This document shows, in pieces, positions 43,908-52,765 of a stretch of 64,000 nt of DNA (the stretch's first letter is position 1; the number at the start of each line of letters is the position of its first letter). The notes beneath the pieces were generated by a model that did not search any database, was not told the origin of the DNA, and saw nothing but the letters and a program-made list of their open reading frames with translations. The stretch is from the NCBI GenBank assembly GCA_020073565.1, contig JAIQEY010000005.1, positions 1 through 64,000 on the forward strand, given 5' to 3'. The position numbers and the translations under genes were made by a program. This DNA is from Terriglobia bacterium. Its GTDB lineage: Bacteria; Acidobacteriota; Terriglobia; Terriglobales; Acidobacteriaceae.

Positions 43908-44003
43908 GGCGCTTGGTTTGGATCGCCACAGGAGGAGCCGCCCTCAATCCTGTCCGAACGAATGATAATACCAATAAAATCCCTGCAATGCCGATCCTCG
44001 GTG

Positions 44004-44035
44004 TATAATAACCCGGACTAAAGTAAACGTTTGCT
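44004..44035. promoter_or_regulatory. -10 box and LacI-type operator upstream of araA
   Basis: TATAAT (44004-44009) is followed 12 bp later by AGTAAACGTTTGCT (44022-44035), so the operator covers the expected transcription start, a classical repression position. No good -35 hexamer is seen. The araA start is 77 bp downstream. Confidence 0.7.
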
Positions 44036-44112
44036 CAAGTTGCCAAGACTCGAGTCTACGACGGGTTCCCCGCTCGCCAACCCCGGAAGAATGCGCAAGG
44101 ACAGAAGACAGG

Positions 44113-45615
44113 ATGATTGATTTTGCCAACCTGGAAGCTTGGCTCGTGACCGGAAGCCAGCATCTCTACGGGCCCGAAACCCTGCAGAAGGTAGAGGAGC
44201 ACTCCACTGCCATTGCGCGAGCCCTCGCGACCTCTTTGCAGATACCAGTGAAAGTCGTTCCCAAACCGGTGATGACGAATAGCGATTCGATCCACCAGTT
44301 GTGCCTGGATGCCAACACCTCCAAGAACTGCGTTGGCCTGATTACGTGGATGCACACATTCTCGCCGGCTCGGATGTGGATTGCCGGACTCCGGTCACTG
44401 GATCGGCCCATGCTGCACCTGCACACCCAGTTCAATGAGCAGTTGCCCTGGTCCACGATCGATATGGACTTTATGAATCTAAACCAGGCCGCTCATGGCG
44501 ACCGGGAGTTCGGATTCATCGGAGCCCGGATGCGGCTCAAGCGCAAGGTCATCGTCGGTTTCTGGCAGGATCCGGTCGTCCATGCGGAGTTGGGTGCCTG
44601 GCTCCGTGCCGCCTGTGCCTGGCACGATGCCCAGCAACTCGAGGTCGCCCGCCTTGGCGACAACATGCGGAACGTTGCTGTCACCGAAGGCAACAAGGTC
44701 AATGCCGAGATGACGCTGGGCTATTCGGTCAAGGGCTACGGTGTCGGAGATCTGGTCAAACGTGTCCAGCAAGTAACGGACGCCGAGGTCAGCCGCCTCA
44801 CCGCCGAATACGACGAATCCTATACAGTCGCAGAGTCGTTGCGTCCCGGTGGAACGCGGCGCCAGTCGATGTGCGAGGCGGCGAGAATTGAGTTGGGGCT
44901 CCGGGCGTTTCTGGAAGACACCGGCTCGCATGCGTTCACCGATACTTTCGAAGATTTGCATGGTCTGAAGCAACTCCCCGGCATCGCCGTGCAGCGACTG
45001 ATGGCCGATGGGTATGGTTTCGGTGCTGAGGGGGACTGGAAGACCTCTGCTCTTGTACGGGCAGTGAAAGTCATGAGCCATGGCCTCGAAGGTGGTGCGT
45101 CGTTCATGGAGGACTATACCTATCACCTGACTAATGGCGGTCAGGTGCTGGGGGCACACATGCTGGAAGTCTGTCCCTCGATCGCCGAAGGCAGGCCTTC
45201 AGCCGAAGTTCATCCGCTTTCCATTGGGGGAAAAGAAGATCCCGTCCGGTTGGTATTTACGGCGGCTCAGGGAAATGCCATCAATGCCTCAGTCGTTGAT
45301 ATGGGAAACCGCTTCCGGTTGATCGTCAACCAAGTGAACCTCCTGCGTGTCGAGCATCCTCTTCCCAAGCTTCCCGTGGCCCGAGCGGTCTGGGTGCCCG
45401 AACCCAACCTGAAAGTCTCGGCCACGGCCTGGATTTTGGCGGGTGGAGCGCACCACACTGCTCTCAGCCGCGCCCTCACCGCAGAACATTTGGAGAATTT
45501 TGCGCAGATGGCGGGCATGGAGTGTTTGTTGATCAATCGCGACACAAGGATTCGGGATTTTGCGAAAGAGTTGCAGTGGAATGACATGTACTACCATCTG
45601 GCACATGGCCTTTGA
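44113..45615 (+). CDS. araA: L-arabinose isomerase
   Basis: A 500-residue AraA that converts L-arabinose to L-ribulose in the cytoplasm. It starts [19 protein letters not shown] and shows [16 protein letters not shown] and [13 protein letters not shown]. The metal and catalytic region is FMEDYTYHL...[10 protein letters not shown] with [16 protein letters not shown], and near the end SWIL-like [14 protein letters not shown]. Length and motifs match the E. coli enzyme. araB and araD are not in the window, so ribulose phosphorylation and epimerisation must be encoded elsewhere or replaced. An aldose epimerase gene follows after 67 bp. Confidence 0.97.
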   Translation: MIDFANLEAWLVTGSQHLYGPETLQKVEEHSTAIARALATSLQIPVKVVPKPVMTNSDSIHQLCLDANTSKNCVGLITWMHTFSPARMWIAGLRSLDRPMLHLHTQFNEQLPWSTIDMDFMNLNQAAHGDREFGFIGARMRLKRKVIVGFWQDPVVHAELGAWLRAACAWHDAQQLEVARLGDNMRNVAVTEGNKVNAEMTLGYSVKGYGVGDLVKRVQQVTDAEVSRLTAEYDESYTVAESLRPGGTRRQSMCEAARIELGLRAFLEDTGSHAFTDTFEDLHGLKQLPGIAVQRLMADGYGFGAEGDWKTSALVRAVKVMSHGLEGGASFMEDYTYHLTNGGQVLGAHMLEVCPSIAEGRPSAEVHPLSIGGKEDPVRLVFTAAQGNAINASVVDMGNRFRLIVNQVNLLRVEHPLPKLPVARAVWVPEPNLKVSATAWILAGGAHHTALSRALTAEHLENFAQMAGMECLLINRDTRIRDFAKELQWNDMYYHLAHGL

Positions 45616-45682
45616 GGTCCCAAACCAGCCGGCGAAATCCTGAAGACTAAGCTGCGGCGCAAGTTCAAGAGTGGGGAGGCCG

Positions 45683-46804
45683 ATGAATATCCTAAGAATC
45701 ATGATTGCGAGCGCTTTTGCGTTCGTCTTTGTTGCCACAGAGTTGGAGGCAAAGACCAACGTGACTGCTCAGGCGTTTGGAAAAATGCCGGACGGAACTC
45801 CCGTGGAGATTTATACGCTCAGGGACGGTCCGATCGAAGCCAGGATCATGACCTACGGCGGGATCGTAGTTTCGCTGAAAGTTCCCGATAAGGGTGGCAA
45901 GGCCGGGGATGTTGTGCTTGGATTCGACAGCCTCGATGGATACGTGGCGAACAACAATAACAAGGGATCGGCATTTTTCGGCGCACTCATTGGTCGTTAC
46001 GGGAATCGCATCGCACATGCTACGTTCACCCTCGATGGAAAAAAATATGAGGTTCCCAAGAACGATGGAGATAATTCCCTGCATGGCGGCCCGCACGGCT
46101 TCAACAATGTCGTGTGGAAGGGAAAAGTCATACGGAATGGAGTTGAATTGACCTATCTGAGCAAGGATGGAGAGGCGGGTTATCCAGGCAATCTGACCGC
46201 GGTTGTTCGCTATACGCTGGTGGGCGGGGACTTGCGCATCGAATATTCCGCGACCACCGACCGGGATACCGTTTTGAATCTCACGAATCATTCCTACTTC
46301 AACCTTGCTGGGAAGGGCGACATCCTTGGCCATCAACTGACGTTGCATGCCTCCCGGTTCACGCCGGTCGAGGCGACTTTGATTCCGACCGGGGAACTCA
46401 AGGCGGTCGAATCCACACCGTTTGATTTTCGCAAGCCCACTGCAATCGGGGCCCGCATCGATGCGGCCGATGAGCAGATCAGCCGGGGGCACGGCTACGA
46501 CCACAACTGGGTTCTGGATGCACCCAGTGGCAAACTAGCGGAGGCAGCGGAAGTGTATGATGCAAGTTCTGGCCGCTTGATGCGCGTTTTGACTGATCAA
46601 CCCGGAGTCCAGTTCTACAGTGGCAATTTCCTCGACGGGAGCGTCCAAGGAAAAGGAAACACGCCCTATCAGCATCGTGCCGCCCTCTGTCTGGAGACCC
46701 AGCACTTCCCCGATTCTCCGAATCATCGGTCGTTTCCCTCGACTGAGCTGAAGCCAGGCCAGAAATTTCATAGCGTAACGGTATACCGCTTCTCTTCGCG
46801 CTAG
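45683..46804 (+). CDS. galM: Exported aldose 1-epimerase (mutarotase)
   Basis: A 373-residue GalM-family mutarotase that interconverts alpha and beta anomers of free sugars. The ATG at 45683 is preceded by GGGGAGG and opens a signal peptide (MNILRIMIASAFAFVFVATE), so it acts in the periplasm. Catalytic and binding residues fall in LIGRYGNRI, NSLHGGPHGFNNVVWK, LTNHSYFNLAG (His), GHGYDHNWVLD (His) and CLETQHFPDSPNH (Glu base). With araA it forms an operon; periplasmic epimerisation would speed uptake of arabinose released by the retaining and inverting glycosidases of this locus. Confidence 0.9.
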   Translation: MNILRIMIASAFAFVFVATELEAKTNVTAQAFGKMPDGTPVEIYTLRDGPIEARIMTYGGIVVSLKVPDKGGKAGDVVLGFDSLDGYVANNNNKGSAFFGALIGRYGNRIAHATFTLDGKKYEVPKNDGDNSLHGGPHGFNNVVWKGKVIRNGVELTYLSKDGEAGYPGNLTAVVRYTLVGGDLRIEYSATTDRDTVLNLTNHSYFNLAGKGDILGHQLTLHASRFTPVEATLIPTGELKAVESTPFDFRKPTAIGARIDAADEQISRGHGYDHNWVLDAPSGKLAEAAEVYDASSGRLMRVLTDQPGVQFYSGNFLDGSVQGKGNTPYQHRAALCLETQHFPDSPNHRSFPSTELKPGQKFHSVTVYRFSSR

Positions 46805-46977
46805 TCATCTACATGGTTGAGTGCGGGAGGGACATCGGTCCCTGAAATTGCGCGACCGTGAAGGGGCCGACCCCCAAGATTCAGCCTCGAACCGAGAAAA
46901 ATCTTACGTGGCAGCAGCGCCATGCCGTCTGCCACCGGACCGTGCAGCCGACATCGCTTATGACCCTGTGGCTGGAT

Positions 46978-47466
46978 TTACTTCGGAACCACGATCCGCA
47001 CTGTCCCGAGTCCATTGCAAAAGCGGCAGCGTTCGCCTTCAATGAGCTTTCCCGAGCCCCCGCACTCAACGCATTTGGCTGTGAGGTGGAATTCGGCGGT
47101 GGTAGTGTCACGCACTGAGCCCGGAGTTGCCTTTACGACCTCGGCCCGGTGATGCTTTCGCAACCACGTTGCCAGTTTGCCTTCAATCCGTTCTCGGTCT
47201 GTTATACCGAGTCGCATCGACTGCGAAGACCACCAATCTGGAATGCAGCCGTAACAAACGAGGTGGCCGCCGTCGAAGAGCGCGCCGGGGTCGGCGCTGC
47301 GGAAGAATTTCCTGCACTGCGAGCAGCGCTTGACACCGAGCAAAGCCAAGGCGTCAATCAAATCATTCAGATCGTGCTCGACTCGTGTCAGCGCCCCAAA
47401 CAAAGAGTCTTCCGCCAGATCAGGCGTTCCTACCTCTGAAAGTCCATTCCCCAGATCTTGCTGCAT
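46978..47466 (-). CDS. Zinc-ribbon protein of unknown function
   Basis: A 162-residue protein with two cysteine clusters: a mid-protein CSQCRKFF...VCYGC (about residues 48-72) and a C-terminal DnaJ-type pair CVECGGSG...CRFCNGLG. Both look like zinc ribbons. The start at 47466 is chosen because AGAAGGAGG stands just upstream; a longer frame to 47496 has no such site. I do not recognise a family. It lies between galM and the KDPG-aldolase gene without an obvious operon link. A nucleic-acid or chaperone-like adaptor role is only a guess. Confidence 0.65.
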   Translation of the reverse strand: MQQDLGNGLSEVGTPDLAEDSLFGALTRVEHDLNDLIDALALLGVKRCSQCRKFFRSADPGALFDGGHLVCYGCIPDWWSSQSMRLGITDRERIEGKLATWLRKHHRAEVVKATPGSVRDTTTAEFHLTAKCVECGGSGKLIEGERCRFCNGLGTVRIVVPK

Positions 47467-47547
47467 GTGATCCTCCTTCTGACGTTTTCTCGCCATTTAA
47501 GCTGCCTCGATCGGCTTCCAACCTCTCACTCACTCGTAGCGAAGTTT

Positions 47548-48210
47548 CTAAGACCTGCCCGGTGACTGCCGGCGGGCGCTGCTCACAAAGCCGGTAAACC
47601 TGCGCGCCAACTCGGCGATGCGATCTGGTTGCCGCATCCGGATCGCCTCTCTAGGGATTAACTCCGCGCCGATGCCGAGCGCCATGGCACCCGCAGAAAT
47701 GAAGCTCGACGCGGTGTGTTGATTTACTCCGCCTGCGGCGATCAGGGGCACCTTTGGAAACATGGCCTTCAAAGCCCGGATGTAACTGTCACCGCCCACC
47801 TGTGCGCAGGGAACAACCTTGACGAAGTCGGGACCCAGCTTCCACGCTCTCATGACCTCGCTCGGAGTAAGTGTTCCCGGGATCATGACTGCACCTTCCT
47901 TCGTCGCGAAGTTCACGATTTCAGGATCAAGCCCGTCGCTGGCCAAAAACAGGGCCCCGGCTTCCAAACAGCGGCGTGCCGTTTCCACATCCGAGACGCC
48001 ACCTGCCCCGACAATCACTTCGGGAGCATTCTGTACAAGGTGCGAGATCACTTTGTGCGCTTCGGGCACGGTTAACGTGACTTCCACGATGGGAATCCCG
48101 CCTCGGGACACTGCCTCCGCGGCGAAAAGAGCGTCCTCGGCCGAAGACACACGAACGGCCGGAATAATTCCAACTTCCTCGATCCGGGCCCGTACCTCTT
48201 GCTTGTTCAC
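47548..48210 (-). CDS. eda: KDPG/KHG aldolase-family protein
   Basis: A 220-residue class I aldolase of the Eda family, which splits 2-keto-3-deoxy-6-phosphogluconate (or 4-hydroxy-2-oxoglutarate) to pyruvate and an aldehyde in the cytoplasm. Family marks are GIIPAVRV, IPIVEVTLTVPEA (catalytic Glu), VIVGAGGVSDVETARRCLEAGA and the Schiff-base lysine Lys131 in GPDFVKVVPCAQVGG. It then has VPLIAAGGVNQHT. The lysine context VKVVP replaces the common FKFFP, so the substrate may differ from KDPG. It stands beside the arabinose locus but no 2-keto-3-deoxy-arabinonate pathway gene is visible. Confidence 0.85.
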   Translation of the reverse strand: MNKQEVRARIEEVGIIPAVRVSSAEDALFAAEAVSRGGIPIVEVTLTVPEAHKVISHLVQNAPEVIVGAGGVSDVETARRCLEAGALFLASDGLDPEIVNFATKEGAVMIPGTLTPSEVMRAWKLGPDFVKVVPCAQVGGDSYIRALKAMFPKVPLIAAGGVNQHTASSFISAGAMALGIGAELIPREAIRMRQPDRIAELARRFTGFVSSARRQSPGRS

Positions 48211-48267
48211 GAATGCAACTCCTTCGGCGAATCGTTATCCCTACCCTGGTTAACCAAGTTGACCCAA

Positions 48268-49560
48268 TTACTGCAGATCTCTCACGCCCACGGCTTCTCG
48301 AAGCTGTTCGAGCGCAAGTAAGTACGAGGCCAGCGCCTGCCGGTAGGCAATCTGCGTGGCTCGATAGCTGCGCTCGGCGTCGAGAAAATCCAGCAAGCTG
48401 GCGGCGCCGCGCTGGTACGCATACTGGCTGATGTCCCGGTCCTTCTGGGCGACTTCGAGATAGCCTGAGCGATAAAGCGTTATGACCTTGTCGTTCGTCC
48501 GCAGCCCCTCATAGGCGTCGCGCACATCGGTGAGCGTTTGACCGTTTGTCGCTTTCTCCTGTTCTTGCGCTTGAGTGATGGCGAAGCGTGCCCGCGCGAT
48601 TTCACCCTGGTTGCGGTCGAAGATGGGCAGTGGGACGCTCCCGGAAACAGTGGCCGTGTTGATTCCACTGACGTGCGAGTAGTTGGCGGATACGGTTACA
48701 TCCTGCTTGCGGATCGCCCGTTGTAGCTCGTACTGGCTTCTCGCCGCTGTCACCCCTTGCTGAGCCGCGCGCAGATCAGGCCGGTTCTGCAAGGCCTTGA
48801 GCTGGAAGTCTTCGACGTTGCCCTTTACGGGTTGGTATTCGAACGGTCCGGTGACATCGTAGCCGGGAGCAACGGATTCGTATCCGAGCAATTGCCGTAA
48901 GTCGGAGAGGGCCTGGACTCTGGCGAGCTGCGCTTGTTGCAGGTCGGTCTCGAACTGCAGCAGTTGCAGCTTGATCTTTAAGTAGTCGTCCTCGCTGATG
49001 GCGCCCGCCTTGTAGCGCATCTCACCGAGATCTACGGTCTTCTGGAAGCTCTCCAAGTCCTGCTGGGCCAGTTCCAGCGTTGACTCGGCAAGCTGGACGT
49101 TGACGAACAGCGAGGCAACGCTGAAGGTGAGGCTGCGCTCGTTATCAGCCACGAGCGAGCGCGTCTGCGCCGTGATGTCTCTCGCGGCTTGCAAGCGGTG
49201 CTGCCGCTTCTTGCCCCGTTCGAGCAGGTAGCTGAGGCCCAGATCGCCTTCCGTCCCACTTTGCAGATAGTCTGAGTTCTGATTGGAGGGCGAAAAAAAC
49301 GGTAGGTATGCCCAGGTCGCGAAGAGCGAAGGATTGGGACGCAAGTTCGCCGTCGTCTCGGCAGCCTGGCTCTGCTGAATCGTGGTGCGTGACGCCAGAA
49401 GATTGTGGTTGTGCTGCAGGGCCAACTGAATCGCTTCGTCAAGCGTGATCCGTACCGGCCCCTGCGCGAGTGCAGCACCTGGCAGTATGGCGAACACCGC
49501 GCATCCGAGTAGACACGCCGTCAGTTTCCGTCGCTGCGAATTTGCGGATTTAGCCTTCAA
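48268..49560 (-). CDS. TolC-family outer-membrane efflux protein (CzcC/CusC type)
   Basis: A 430-residue outer-membrane efflux component. I choose the TTG at 49560: it has GGAGGAG just upstream and gives MKAKSANSQRRK followed by a signal peptide (LTACLLGCAVFAILPGAALAQ). The mature part is the TolC fold of two OEP repeats with long helices (ITLDEAIQLALQHNHNLLASR; then LDFLDAERSYRATQIAYRQALASYLLALEQLREAVG). The start overlaps the stop codon of the upstream RND gene by 11 bp, so translation is coupled. It completes the tripartite metal pump. Confidence 0.9.
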   Translation of the reverse strand: MKAKSANSQRRKLTACLLGCAVFAILPGAALAQGPVRITLDEAIQLALQHNHNLLASRTTIQQSQAAETTANLRPNPSLFATWAYLPFFSPSNQNSDYLQSGTEGDLGLSYLLERGKKRQHRLQAARDITAQTRSLVADNERSLTFSVASLFVNVQLAESTLELAQQDLESFQKTVDLGEMRYKAGAISEDDYLKIKLQLLQFETDLQQAQLARVQALSDLRQLLGYESVAPGYDVTGPFEYQPVKGNVEDFQLKALQNRPDLRAAQQGVTAARSQYELQRAIRKQDVTVSANYSHVSGINTATVSGSVPLPIFDRNQGEIARARFAITQAQEQEKATNGQTLTDVRDAYEGLRTNDKVITLYRSGYLEVAQKDRDISQYAYQRGAASLLDFLDAERSYRATQIAYRQALASYLLALEQLREAVGVRDLQ

Positions 49561-52500
49561 CCGACTCCTCCGTTTCCGGGAGCTTGTCGTTATCCCTGGC
49601 GATCCACACATAAAGGGTCGGCAGCAAAACCAGGCTCATCGCCAGCGCAGCAACCAGGCCGCCCACAATGACAATGGCAAAGGGACGTTGCGAATCGGAA
49701 CCAATCGCGTGCGAAAGCGCCGCCGGAACCAGTCCGAAGGTTGCCACCAGCATCGTCATCATGATGGGACGAAGCCTGAGCACAGCACCTTCGATGGCCG
49801 CGTCCACGATGGCGTAGCCACGAGCCCGGAGCTGGTTGATGTATTCGAGCATGATGACGCCCGTCTGGACGGACACTCCGAAGAGCGCCAGGAAGCCGAT
49901 GCCGGACGATACGCTGAAGTGCGTTCCCGTCAGCAACAACGCCAGCAATCCGCCAATTGGTGCCATGGTCACAACCGCAAGAATCAGCAGCGCCCACTTT
50001 GCCGAGCGGAACATGGTGTAGAGCAGGATGAAAATGATGAGAATCGTCAGGGGCACAATCATGGCAAGGCGCGCCTGGGCCCGCTTTGCACTCTCGTACT
50101 CTCCCGACCAATCCAGGTGATAGCCCGGCGGAAGTTTGACTTTCTGACCGATCTGAGCCATCGCTTCTTCGACCGAGCTGTTCAGATCCCGCCCACGCAC
50201 GTTAAACGTCACGCTAACGTAACGGCTGTTTCCTTCCCGGTAGATATCGTAAGCACCATCGCGAACATCCATTGTGGTGAGCTGCGCCAGCGAGACCCTC
50301 TCCCCGGAAGGGGAGAGCAGACGAATGTTGCTGATGGCGTGTGGGTCCCTTCGATAAGTCTCCTGGTAACGCACCACCACGTCGTAGCGTTCCGGAGTGC
50401 CTGCCGGCAATACTTGACTAACAGCCTTACCGCCTACTGCAGTTTCGACGACGTCCTGTATATCGGTAACATTGCTTCCGAAACGGGCGGCTTGCTGCCG
50501 GTCGATGGTGAAGTTGAGATTGGGCTGGCCGGTGTCACGATACAGCTTGACGTCAGTGATGCCGGGAACGCGCTGCATGACAGCCGCTATCTCTTCGCCC
50601 GTCTGCTCGAGAGTTCTCAAATCATTCCCGAAAACCTTCAGGGCAAGCTGGCCCTTGGTGCCCGTGAGCGTTTCTCCGACGTTGTCTTCAATGGGCTGAG
50701 AGAAATTCCAGGTCGCCCCCGGGATCTTTGTTATCTCTCGGTTCATGGCGGCGATCAGTTTCTCCTTGTCTTCTCCAAAAACGGGCCGCCATTCCGCCCT
50801 GGGCTTCAGGTCGATGAAGTATTCCGTATTTCCGAACCCGCCGGTATCCGTTCCGTCATCCGGCCGGCCGATTTCGGAGATGACTTGCTTGGCTTCCGGG
50901 AACGACGCAAAAATCAGGCGCGCCTGGCTCATAAAGCGCGTGCCTTCGGTGAGGCTTGTGCTTTGCGCCAACGTGCCGCGAGCCCAGATGGAACCTTCAT
51001 CCAGGTGGGGCAGAAATTCCGAGCCAATGACTCCGCTAAAACCCAGAAACAGTGTCACCAGCAGACAAGCCACACCCACGCCGACGGTAATCGTGCGATG
51101 TCCTACGCACCAGCGCAGGCGCCGACGGTAGCTCTCGGTCAGATAAGCCAGGACCGGGTTGTGCCGCTCCGTGACTCCCTGACGAAGCAGCGCGCTCGCC
51201 AGCACTGGGGCAACCAGGATCGAAAACGTCATCGCGCCAAGCAAGGCAAAGGCAACCGTCCAGGCCATGGGCCGGAACAGTCGTCCTTCCACCCGCTGCA
51301 GGGTGAAGATGGGCATGTAGGCGGTAATGATGATGAGGATGGCGTAGAACACGGGCCGCTGCACCTCATGCGCCGCCTCGCGGATGACTTGGGGAGTGGT
51401 CTTCACAGTTACCGTGATGCGCCCCGAAGTCGGGACACTGGCTTGGCGGCGCCCCATGTGGCGAACGATGTTTTCGATCATGACCACTGCGCCGTCGACT
51501 ACCATTCCGAAATCCAGCGCGCCCAGCGAAAGCAGGTTGACGGGAACTTTCGTCCAGTCGAGCAAGATCGAAGCAAAGAGGAGCGAAAACGGAATCGTCA
51601 GCGACACGATGATGGCGGCACGCGTGTTGAGGAGAAACAGGAAAAGGATGATGCTCACCAGAATCATCCCCTCGCCCAGGTTGTGCAGCACCGTGTCTAA
51701 GGTGAAGGCCAGCAGATCACTGCGGTCGATCATCCGCTCCAGCTTCACGCCCGGAGGAAGCATGCCGTTGTTGAGCTGGTCCACCTTGGCATGAAGTTTC
51801 TCGAGTGTCGGTCCCGAGTCGGCACCCTTGCGCATCATGACCTGCGCGAAGATGACATCGTCGTTGTCCACGATCTTGCCATTGTCGCGGCGGATGGCCC
51901 TGCCTTCGTGTCCCAGGCGGACCTTCGGTCCCTGGCTCACTTCCGCGATGTCCTTGACTCGGAGGGGCGTCCCGGACTTGGTGGTTAGAACAGTCTGCTC
52001 GATGTCGCTCACCTTGCTGAAGAGCCCGAGCGTGCGGACGTTCATCTGCTGTAAGCCGGTCTCCACGAAGTTGCCACCGGCGTTGATGTTGTTGTTCGCG
52101 AGCTGCTGTTCTACCTGGCCAATGCTCAGACCGTACGACACCAGCTTGTTGGGATCCACGCGCACCTGATATTCCCGCGTCGTGCCTCCGAAGGTGCTGA
52201 CGTCAACAATGTCGGGAACGGACTTAAGTTCCTTCACCACGGTCCAATCCTGGATGGACCTCAGATCCATCGTGTCAATCTGAGGGTTGGTACTTCTCAG
52301 CACGTACCAATAGATCTGCCCTGTCGTACTCCAGTCGGTGCCCATGGAGGGCTGAAGGCCCGGGGGCAAATCAGCCTGCGCCATCCGCTCCAGCACCTTC
52401 TGGCGGTTCCAGTCATTGTCCGAGGTGTCGTCGAAGATCAGCAGCACGAACGACAATCCGAAAATCGATTCCGACCGAAGATGCGAGAGATGCGGAATCC

Positions 52501-52723
52501 CATTCATCTGGATTTCGATCGGGATCGTGACCTGTTGTTCAACCTCCTCGGCGGCTCGGCCTGGCCATTGCGTGATGATGGTTGCGTAGTTGTCCGCGAT
52601 ATCGGGATAGGCCTCGACGGGCAGGTTATGAAACGAGATTGCCCCCCAACCGATGGCCAGAATTGCCAGCGATAGCACTACGAACCGGTTGTTTAATGCG
52701 AAATCGACGAGGGCCCGAATCAT
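49550..52723 (-). CDS. HME-family RND heavy-metal efflux pump
   Basis: A 1057-residue RND transporter of the heavy-metal efflux family (CzcA/CusA-like), with twelve membrane helices and two large periplasmic loops. It starts MIRALVDFALNNRFVVLSLAI. Helix 4 carries DFGMVVDGAVVMIEN, the D-D-E proton-relay pattern of CzcA-type pumps for divalent cations. Other marks are GRAAEEVEQQVTIPIE and FGLSFVLLIFDD. Driven by the proton gradient it exports ions such as Zn, Co, Ni or Cd (CzcA type); copper or silver is less likely from the helix 4 motif. It is the middle gene of the adaptor-pump-TolC operon; the adaptor gene ends 43 bp upstream. Confidence 0.93.
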   Translation of the reverse strand: MIRALVDFALNNRFVVLSLAILAIGWGAISFHNLPVEAYPDIADNYATIITQWPGRAAEEVEQQVTIPIEIQMNGIPHLSHLRSESIFGLSFVLLIFDDTSDNDWNRQKVLERMAQADLPPGLQPSMGTDWSTTGQIYWYVLRSTNPQIDTMDLRSIQDWTVVKELKSVPDIVDVSTFGGTTREYQVRVDPNKLVSYGLSIGQVEQQLANNNINAGGNFVETGLQQMNVRTLGLFSKVSDIEQTVLTTKSGTPLRVKDIAEVSQGPKVRLGHEGRAIRRDNGKIVDNDDVIFAQVMMRKGADSGPTLEKLHAKVDQLNNGMLPPGVKLERMIDRSDLLAFTLDTVLHNLGEGMILVSIILFLFLLNTRAAIIVSLTIPFSLLFASILLDWTKVPVNLLSLGALDFGMVVDGAVVMIENIVRHMGRRQASVPTSGRITVTVKTTPQVIREAAHEVQRPVFYAILIIITAYMPIFTLQRVEGRLFRPMAWTVAFALLGAMTFSILVAPVLASALLRQGVTERHNPVLAYLTESYRRRLRWCVGHRTITVGVGVACLLVTLFLGFSGVIGSEFLPHLDEGSIWARGTLAQSTSLTEGTRFMSQARLIFASFPEAKQVISEIGRPDDGTDTGGFGNTEYFIDLKPRAEWRPVFGEDKEKLIAAMNREITKIPGATWNFSQPIEDNVGETLTGTKGQLALKVFGNDLRTLEQTGEEIAAVMQRVPGITDVKLYRDTGQPNLNFTIDRQQAARFGSNVTDIQDVVETAVGGKAVSQVLPAGTPERYDVVVRYQETYRRDPHAISNIRLLSPSGERVSLAQLTTMDVRDGAYDIYREGNSRYVSVTFNVRGRDLNSSVEEAMAQIGQKVKLPPGYHLDWSGEYESAKRAQARLAMIVPLTILIIFILLYTMFRSAKWALLILAVVTMAPIGGLLALLLTGTHFSVSSGIGFLALFGVSVQTGVIMLEYINQLRARGYAIVDAAIEGAVLRLRPIMMTMLVATFGLVPAALSHAIGSDSQRPFAIVIVGGLVAALAMSLVLLPTLYVWIARDNDKLPETEESVEG

Positions 52724-52765
52724 GCGTTATTTGTGCCGCCCAGAACCTGTGGCTACACCTTTCAT

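Noticed and set aside
49445-51700. 751-codon open frame on the plus strand
   Set aside because: Antisense to the RND pump and TolC-like genes, composition typical of a shadow frame in G/C-rich DNA, no motif.
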